DNA from: an uncultured Angelakisella sp.
GTDB taxonomy: Bacteria > Bacillota > Clostridia > Oscillospirales > Ruminococcaceae
Reading direction: 5' to 3'
Assembly (NCBI GenBank): GCA_937914895.1
Contig: CALGIL010000004.1
Coordinates: 1-5,608, forward strand
Length of the DNA stretch: 5,608 nucleotides
Each line of letters begins with the position of its first letter. Position 1 is the stretch's first letter. A program made the position numbers and the translations under genes. Below, piece by piece: positions 1-5,608 of this stretch. The notes under the pieces were generated by a model. It worked only from the letters and a program-made list of their open reading frames with translations, was not told the DNA's origin and did no database searches.

Positions 1-40
1 AGGAATGTGACTGGAGTTCAGACGTGTGCTCTTCCGATCT
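1..40. other. Illumina TruSeq adapter contamination (not genomic)
   Basis: Bases 7-40, from GTGACTGGAGTTC to CTCTTCCGATCT, match the constant part of the TruSeq index-side (P7/read-2) adapter, recalled from knowledge of the oligo. Bases 1-6 (AGGAAT) sit where the i7 index lies; their reverse complement ATTCCT is, as I recall, TruSeq LT index 27. Genomic sequence therefore begins at about base 41. Translating across the junction gives the peptide VCSSDL in one frame and LFRSG in another, both familiar artefacts of untrimmed adapters. Any start codon placed here (for example GTG at 24) is false. Confidence 0.97.
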
Positions 41-344
41 GGGCGGCCCCCTGGACTTTTGGGGCAAGGTGGGCATCCCGGTGCTGCTGCCCAGCATTCT
101 GGGCACCATCAGCGTGCTGTTTGCCAACGCCCTGGCCGCCTACGCCACCGCCTACGCCCTGCTGATGAACAACTACGCCCTGCTGCCCATCAACGTATCG
201 GGGATGTTTGTGGGCGACGTCACCCAGCGCAAGGAGATGGGCGGCGCCCTGTCGGTGGTGATGATGGTCCTGATGGTCTGCGCCATCATGATCAACAACT
301 ACATCGTCAAGCGCAGCTCTAAACGGGGAGGTGTCGCACAGTGA
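41..344 (+). CDS. ABC transporter permease, PotB-like, C-terminal fragment
   Basis: This is the last 100 codons of an inner-membrane permease of a binding-protein-dependent ABC importer; the 5' part is missing because the contig begins in adapter sequence. The fragment opens with FWGKVGIPVLLPSILG, which looks like the end of the cytoplasmic EAA loop (the IP-x-LLPSI part) that docks on the ATPase; the EAA residues themselves are lost. Two hydrophobic spans follow, roughly fragment residues 15-43 and 71-92, and then a basic tail (KRSSKRGG), as expected for a cytoplasmic C-terminus. Its stop overlaps the start of the next permease (GTGA, 341-344), so the two are translationally coupled and probably form a heterodimer. 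The PotB-like label rests on gene order and general resemblance; family membership is secure, substrate is not. No genuine start is present in the window. Confidence 0.88.
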
Positions 345-1150
345 AGCGACGGAATGTCTTTTCCACCGTCACCATCATTCTGGTGGTCGTCTACCTGCTG
401 ATCCCCCTGGTGGTTACCGCCGTCTATTCCCTGTTTGAGAAGTGGACCACCCTGACGCCGGAGCGCTTTACCCTTGCCAATTACGCGGCGCTGTTTACCG
501 AGCGGGACTTTATGATGTCGCTGCTGCGCACCATCATCGTCTGCATCGTCCCCATCGTGCTGACGGTGGTGCTGGTGCTGCTGGCCCTGTTTGTGTCCAT
601 CATCTACTTTCCCAAGCTGGAAAAGGTGGTGCAGATGCTGTGCATGCTGCCCTACATGATCCAGGGGGTCATTTTGTCGGTGAGCATCATCTCGCTGTAC
701 GCCGCGTCCCCCACCCTGCTGGGCAACCGGCTGGTCATGCTTACCGGCGCCTACTGCATCATCATCCTGCCCTATATTTACCAGGGCATCCGCAACAGCA
801 TGCACGCCGTCAACATGCCCATGCTGCTGGAGGCGGCGGAGGTGCTGGGCGCCTCCAAGCTGTACGGCTTTTTCCGGGTCATCGTCCCCAATATCCTCTC
901 GGGCATCATGGTCTCCTCCCTGCTGGCGGTGGGCATCATCTTCGGCGACTATGTGCTCATCCGCAACATTGCCGGCACCTCCTTCAAAAATGTGCAGATC
1001 TACCTGTTTTTGACCATGAAAAGCTCCAGCACCAAGGCCAGCGCCGTCTTTGTCATCATCATGATCACCACCTTTGTCATCACCCTGATCATGCTGAACC
1101 TGCAGGGAAACGAAGGCCGCGGCAAAAAACTGAAGGGAAAGAAGGGGTGA
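341..1150 (+). CDS. ABC transporter permease, PotC-like
   Basis: Complete 269-residue inner-membrane permease, a normal length for PotC-type subunits. The start is a GTG at 341, chosen because it overlaps the previous stop (GTGA) and has a GGGGAGG ribosome site at 325-331, nine bases upstream. About six hydrophobic helices are visible (roughly residues 8-29, 63-89, 97-120, 131-149, 186-206, 233-253). The EAA loop is clear at 164-183 (EAAEVLG, then IVP), the cytoplasmic segment that contacts the ATP-binding subunit. The C-terminus is lysine-rich (GKKLKGKKG). It should pair with the upstream permease to form the translocation pore driven by the ATPase encoded just downstream. The family is binding-protein-dependent importers for polyamines and similar small solutes (spermidine/putrescine, 2-aminoethylphosphonate, ferric or thiamine types). 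Substrate cannot be decided without the binding protein, which is not in the window. Confidence 0.9.
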   Translation: MKRRNVFSTVTIILVVVYLLIPLVVTAVYSLFEKWTTLTPERFTLANYAALFTERDFMMSLLRTIIVCIVPIVLTVVLVLLALFVSIIYFPKLEKVVQMLCMLPYMIQGVILSVSIISLYAASPTLLGNRLVMLTGAYCIIILPYIYQGIRNSMHAVNMPMLLEAAEVLGASKLYGFFRVIVPNILSGIMVSSLLAVGIIFGDYVLIRNIAGTSFKNVQIYLFLTMKSSSTKASAVFVIIMITTFVITLIMLNLQGNEGRGKKLKGKKG

Positions 1151-1156
1151 CGGACG

Positions 1157-2164
1157 ATGGGCTACATACAGTTTGAAAACCTCAATAAATATTTTGGGTC
1201 CAACCACGTCCTGATTGACATCAGCCTGAATATTGAAAGGGGCGAGCTGGCCACCCTGCTGGGGCCCTCCGGCTGCGGCAAAAGCACCCTGCTGCGGTGC
1301 CTGGCGGGCCTGGAGGAGGTCAGTGACGGGCGGATTACCATGGACGGCAAGGACATTACCGACGTGCCGCCCAAAAAGCGCGGCATCGGCATGGTTTTTC
1401 AGCAGTACAGCCTCTTCCCCAACATGACGGTGGCCCAAAACATCGCCTTTGGCCTGAACATGAAAAAGGTTGCCAAAGACGACATTCAGCGCAAAATTAC
1501 CGAAATTGCCGGCATTGTGGGCCTGGCCGACAAGCTGCAGGACTATCCCGCCCAGCTCTCCGGCGGGCAGCAGCAGCGGGTGGCCCTGGCCCGGGCCATT
1601 GTCACCGAGCCCAAGGTGCTGCTGCTGGACGAACCCTTAAGCGCCATTGACGCAAAGCTCCGCCGCAACCTGCAGATCGAGATCCGCCGGATTCAGCAGG
1701 AGTTTGACATGACCACCATTTTTGTCACCCACGACCAGGACGAGGCCATGGTCATGTCCGACACCATCCACCTGTTTAACCAGGGGGTCATCGAGCAGTC
1801 CGGCACCCCCACCGACCTGTATACCCACCCCGTAAGCAAGTTTGCGGCCAGCTTTATCGGCAACTACAACATTCTGTCCGCCGCCGACTTTGAAAAGGCC
1901 TGCGGCGAGGCGGTGGACAGCCCGGACGTGGCCATCCGCCCCGAGATTGTCCGCATCAACATCGAATCCGACGACGAGGCCGCCCGCTTCCATCTGGAGG
2001 GCACCGTGGTGGGCAGCATCTCCCACGGCAACCTGATCCGGTACACCGTCCGCTGCAACGGCGTGGACATAAACGCCGACATTATGTTTGAAAAGAGCAG
2101 CCTGCTGTCCATGGGCCAAACCGTCCGGCTGTCCATCCGCAAGTCAAACGTCATTCTCATCTGA
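1157..2164 (+). CDS. ABC importer ATP-binding protein with TOBE domain, PotA-like
   Basis: Complete 335-residue ATPase that would power the adjacent permease pair from the cytoplasmic face. All nucleotide-binding motifs are intact: Walker [10 protein letters not shown] at 36-44, Q-loop at about 82, signature LSGGQQQ at 134-140, Walker B VLLLDEP at 154-160 with catalytic E159, D-loop SAID at 162-165, and switch histidine H192 in THDQDEA. From about residue 235 a C-terminal TOBE-like beta domain follows (IRPEIVRI at 260-267, then a strand-rich segment to the end), typical of the PotA/CysA/MalK group, where it regulates or senses substrate. Length fits that group. The ATG at 1157 lies 6 bases after the upstream stop, with GAAGGGG at 1141-1147 as ribosome site. 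Polyamine transport is the closest reading, but iron, sulfate-like or phosphonate uptake cannot be excluded from this subunit alone. Confidence 0.93.
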   Translation: MGYIQFENLNKYFGSNHVLIDISLNIERGELATLLGPSGCGKSTLLRCLAGLEEVSDGRITMDGKDITDVPPKKRGIGMVFQQYSLFPNMTVAQNIAFGLNMKKVAKDDIQRKITEIAGIVGLADKLQDYPAQLSGGQQQRVALARAIVTEPKVLLLDEPLSAIDAKLRRNLQIEIRRIQQEFDMTTIFVTHDQDEAMVMSDTIHLFNQGVIEQSGTPTDLYTHPVSKFAASFIGNYNILSAADFEKACGEAVDSPDVAIRPEIVRINIESDDEAARFHLEGTVVGSISHGNLIRYTVRCNGVDINADIMFEKSSLLSMGQTVRLSIRKSNVILI

Positions 2165-2205
2165 CCCCCGGGCCACGGCGCCCGCGGGCGGACAATCCGG
2201 CGCAC

Positions 2206-2244
2206 AAAAAAGGGGACGCTCCCCCTGTGGGAAGCGTCCCCTTT
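2206..2244 (-). terminator. Rho-independent terminator of groES-groL, possibly bidirectional
   Basis: A perfect 12-bp inverted repeat (AAAGGGGACGCT at 2209-2220 and AGCGTCCCCTTT at 2233-2244) can extend inward by a small CCC-TGT-GGG hairpin. Read on the minus strand, the stem runs straight into six T residues (2211-2206), 32 bases past the groL stop: a canonical intrinsic terminator. On the plus strand only TTT follows the stem before GCG, so it would be a weaker terminator for the converging ABC operon, whose stop is 41 bases before the stem-loop region. No other terminator-like structure is seen after the ATPase gene, so shared use is likely. Confidence 0.9.
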
Positions 2245-2276
2245 GCGTATTGGGATTTGTATGGGCCGTTCTTTGC

Positions 2277-3920
<1,644 letters not shown>

Positions 3921-3945
3921 CTAAGTTACATAGTAATGGGTGAAG

Positions 3946-4295
<350 letters not shown>

Positions 4296-4305
4296 TCTGT
4301 ATTCT

Positions 4306-4333
4306 ATTTTACTGGTTTTTTTCCAAAAATCAA
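4306..4333 (-). promoter_or_regulatory. Predicted sigma-70-type promoter of groES-groL
   Basis: On the minus strand TTGATT (4333-4328) and TAAAAT (4311-4306) are spaced by 16 bases, close to the TTGACA/TATAAT consensus. Initiation would fall at about 4299, immediately next to the CIRCE element, which is the usual arrangement. TAGAAT at 4306-4301 is an overlapping alternative -10 box, though its spacing to any -35 is poorer. The exact start is a prediction. Confidence 0.72.
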
Positions 4334-4367
4334 GCCCTGGGACGTAAAATTATTGAAAAATTCCAAA

Positions 4368-4384
4368 TTTAACATTTTGTTAAA
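4368..4384. repeat. Perfect 17-base AT-rich palindrome in the divergent promoter region
   Basis: TTTAACA (4368-4374), TTT, then TGTTAAA (4378-4384): a perfect 7-bp inverted repeat with a 3-base centre. It lies about 35 bases upstream of the groES -35 box and about 22 bases upstream of the -35 box of the Nudix gene, a position suited to a dimeric regulator. It is also followed on the plus strand by CTTTTTC, so a weak hairpin-plus-T-tract is an alternative reading. No regulator family is assigned. Confidence 0.45.
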
Positions 4385-4393
4385 CTTTTTCTT

Positions 4394-4417
4394 GGCGGGT
4401 TGTGGGTTTACACCGCC
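4394..4417 (+). promoter_or_regulatory. Imperfect inverted repeat overlapping the Nudix -35 box
   Basis: GGCGG-GT-TGT (4394-4403) and ACA-CCGCC (4410-4417) pair except for a two-base bulge and a six-base centre. This GC-rich patch sits inside otherwise AT-rich DNA and covers the -35 box at 4407-4412, so it could be an operator. Evidence is the symmetry and placement only. Confidence 0.25.
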
Positions 4418-4435
4418 CCGCAAAACCAGTACACT
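4407..4435 (+). promoter_or_regulatory. Predicted sigma-70-type promoter of the Nudix-dapF unit
   Basis: TTTACA (4407-4412) and TACACT (4430-4435) are separated by 17 bases; the matches to consensus are five and four of six. Initiation would fall near 4442, giving a leader of about 30 bases that holds the GGAGAGGA ribosome site. It is divergent from the groES promoter. Confidence 0.55.
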
Positions 4436-4456
4436 GTAATAAACCATAAAAACCAC

Positions 4457-4464
4457 GGAGAGGA
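4457..4464 (+). promoter_or_regulatory. Ribosome binding site of the Nudix gene
   Basis: GGAGAGGA ends nine bases before the ATG at 4474 and three bases before the in-frame GTG at 4468. The spacing favours the ATG, although GTG with the GGAG part (seven bases away) is possible. Confidence 0.6.
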
Positions 4465-4473
4465 CGGGTGCGG

Positions 4474-4995
4474 ATGCCGGAATTTTGGGATGTCTATGAC
4501 CGGCGGCGGCAGCCCGCCGGCCGGCTCCACCAGCGGGGCACGCCCCTAACATCGGGGGATTACCATATTGTGGTCTCGGCCTGGGTGCTGGACAGCGCCG
4601 GCCGGCTGCTGGTGGACCTGCGCCACGGCCAAAAGCCCTTCGGCCTGCTTTGGGAGACCACCGGGGGCTCCGCCACCGCCGGGGAGGACAGCCGCACAGC
4701 CATCCTGCGGGAGCTGGAGGAGGAGCTGGGGCTGCGGTTTGACCCCGGGGACGCCGTTTTGGCGGACACCCGCCGCCGGGATTCCCTTGCCAGCTTTCTG
4801 GACAGCTGGATGTTCCGCTGGGACGGCGGCGCCGAAGAGTTGACCCTGCAGGAGGACGAGGTGCTGGAGGCCAAATGGGTCACCCCCCAGGAGTACCGGG
4901 ACATGAAGGAACGGGGGGAGCTGGTCCCCCATATGCCGGACCTGTATGCGCGGTGTCTGGCCATTTTACGGCAGCAAAAGGAGGCGGCCCCATGA
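4474..4995 (+). CDS. Nudix hydrolase
   Basis: A 173-residue cytoplasmic Nudix-family protein, expected to cleave a nucleoside diphosphate linked to another moiety using a divalent metal. The 23-residue Nudix box is complete at 65-87: G65, E71, then RELEEELGL at 79-87, which fits G-x5-E-x7-REU-x-EE-x-G-U exactly, so the metal-binding glutamates E83 and E84 are present. The N-terminus (FWDVYDRRRQPAGRLHQRG, then H31 before the first core strand) resembles the Nudix branch related to isopentenyl-diphosphate isomerase, whose members are mostly uncharacterised; the sequence does not show the substrate. ATG 4474 is chosen over GTG 4468 (two residues longer) on ribosome-site spacing. Its stop overlaps the dapF start (ATGA, 4992-4995), implying co-translation. 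A link to lysine or cell-wall synthesis is only suggested by position. Confidence 0.92.
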   Translation: MPEFWDVYDRRRQPAGRLHQRGTPLTSGDYHIVVSAWVLDSAGRLLVDLRHGQKPFGLLWETTGGSATAGEDSRTAILRELEEELGLRFDPGDAVLADTRRRDSLASFLDSWMFRWDGGAEELTLQEDEVLEAKWVTPQEYRDMKERGELVPHMPDLYARCLAILRQQKEAAP

Positions 4996-5608
4996 TCCGC
5001 TTTACCAAAATGCAGGGCGCGGGCAACGATTATATCTATGTCAACGGCTTTACCGAAACGGTCAACGACCCCGAGGTGTTTGCGCGGTTTGTCAGCGACC
5101 GCCATTTTGGGGTGGGGTCCGACGGCCTCATCCTCATCCTGCCCTCCCGAACGGCGGACTTTCGGATGCGGATGTTTAACGCCGACGGCAGCGAGGGGCA
5201 GATGTGCGGCAACGGCGTCCGCTGTGTGGCCAAGTATGTCTACGACTACGGCCTTACCCCCAAAACCCAAATCACCCTGGAGACCCCGGCGGGCATCAAG
5301 GAGCTGCGGATGACCCTGGGGGAGGACTGCAAAGTGTCCGCCGTCCGGGTGGACATGGGGCCGGCCATTCTGGACCCCGCCGCCATCCCGATCAAAAGCG
5401 CCCTGCGCCGCTTTATCGACCAGCCCATCCAGGTGGGGGACCGGACCTTCCGGGCCACCTGCGTCTCCATGGGCAACCCCCACGCGGTGGTCTGTGTGCA
5501 GGACCCCGCCGCCTTTGACCTGTACCGGTGGGGCCCCCTGTTTGAGCATCACCCCCTCTTCCCCCACCGGGTCAACACCGAGTTTATCCGGGTGGATGAT
5601 CCCCACAC
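4992..5608 (+). CDS. dapF: Diaminopimelate epimerase DapF (3'-truncated by window end)
   Basis: The first 205 codons of DapF, which interconverts LL- and meso-diaminopimelate in the cytoplasm, the last step before meso-DAP enters peptidoglycan or is decarboxylated to lysine. Visible family motifs are GAGNDYIYV at 9-17, DRHFGVGSDGLILI at 36-49, NADGSEGQMCGNGVRC at 63-78 with catalytic C72, SMGNPHAVV at 159-167, and FPHRVNTEFI at 190-199. Family members have about 270-285 residues, so roughly 70-80 residues are missing, including the second catalytic cysteine in the usual ACGTGA-type motif. The frame is open to the end of the window with no stop. The ATG at 4992 is supported by AGGAGG at 4979-4984, seven bases upstream, and by the 4-base overlap with the Nudix gene. 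The truncation is due to the window boundary, with no sign of a mutation. Confidence 0.97.
   Translation, partial: MIRFTKMQGAGNDYIYVNGFTETVNDPEVFARFVSDRHFGVGSDGLILILPSRTADFRMRMFNADGSEGQMCGNGVRCVAKYVYDYGLTPKTQITLETPAGIKELRMTLGEDCKVSAVRVDMGPAILDPAAIPIKSALRRFIDQPIQVGDRTFRATCVSMGNPHAVVCVQDPAAFDLYRWGPLFEHHPLFPHRVNTEFIRVDDPH

Larger units (their letters stand above)
4310..4431. repeat. Inverted 10-base repeat shared by two divergent promoters
   Basis: AAAACCAGTA occurs on the plus strand at 4422-4431 and on the minus strand at 4319-4310. In both cases AAAACCAG directly precedes the predicted -10 hexamer (TACACT on plus, TAAAAT on minus). Only the two 10-base arms are repeated; the DNA between them is not. 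Whether it is a regulator site or a chance match is unknown. Confidence 0.55.

Noticed and set aside
24..41. In-frame GTG start for the first permease, giving a short protein beginning VCSSDL
   Set aside because: The codons come from the sequencing adapter; the gene is simply 5'-truncated.
299..1438. Long open frame on the minus strand opposite the second permease and the start of the ATPase gene (379 codons)
   Set aside because: Its product is rich in His, Gln, Asp and Gly with no recognisable domain, as expected from reading GC-rich codons antisense; the plus-strand genes have clear family motifs.
2179..2190. Twelve-base perfect palindrome CGCCCGCGGGCG after the ATPase gene
   Set aside because: It has no central loop for a hairpin and no T-tract; short GC-only palindromes are expected in such GC-rich DNA.
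4560..5606. Open frame of 348 codons on the minus strand opposite the Nudix gene and dapF
   Set aside because: Antisense shadow of two genes with intact catalytic motifs; no ribosome site or domain supports it.

Overview
The window looks like a piece of a GC-rich Firmicutes (Clostridia) chromosome, most plausibly an Oscillospiraceae/Ruminococcaceae-type gut bacterium. This is inferred from three things: strongly GC-ending codons with AT-rich intergenic DNA, a perfect CIRCE operator in front of groES-groL, and strong AGGAGG-type ribosome binding sites. No marker in the window fixes the genus. The first 40 bases are not genomic: they match an Illumina TruSeq index/read-2 adapter, so the window starts at the end of a contig that was not adapter-trimmed.

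Layout. (1) 41-2164, plus strand: three tightly packed genes of an ABC importer of the spermidine/putrescine (PotABC-like) class. They are the C-terminal end of a first permease, a complete second permease (overlapping it by 4 bases) and a complete TOBE-domain ATPase. The substrate-binding protein is not in the window, so the substrate cannot be fixed. (2) 2206-2244: a 12-bp perfect stem with a T6 tract on the minus strand, which ends groL and may also work for the converging ABC operon. (3) 4230-2277, minus strand: groES then groL, each with a strong RBS, read from a sigma-70-like promoter with a perfect CIRCE element at the transcription start; this predicts HrcA-controlled heat-shock expression. 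(4) 4296-4467: an AT-rich divergent promoter region with a second promoter on the plus strand, a perfect short palindrome, and a 10-base motif placed identically just before the -10 box of both promoters. (5) 4474-5608, plus strand: a Nudix hydrolase whose stop overlaps the start of dapF (diaminopimelate epimerase) by 4 bases. dapF runs off the right end, so its second catalytic cysteine is not visible.

The genes form three ordinary housekeeping units: uptake of a small, probably cationic or organic solute; protein folding; and lysine/peptidoglycan precursor synthesis. I see no mobile element, CRISPR array, tRNA/rRNA, toxin-antitoxin or defence gene, and nothing that supports a previously undescribed system. 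The points most worth a second look are the adapter contamination, which creates a false N-terminus, and the fine structure of the groES/Nudix divergent promoter region.
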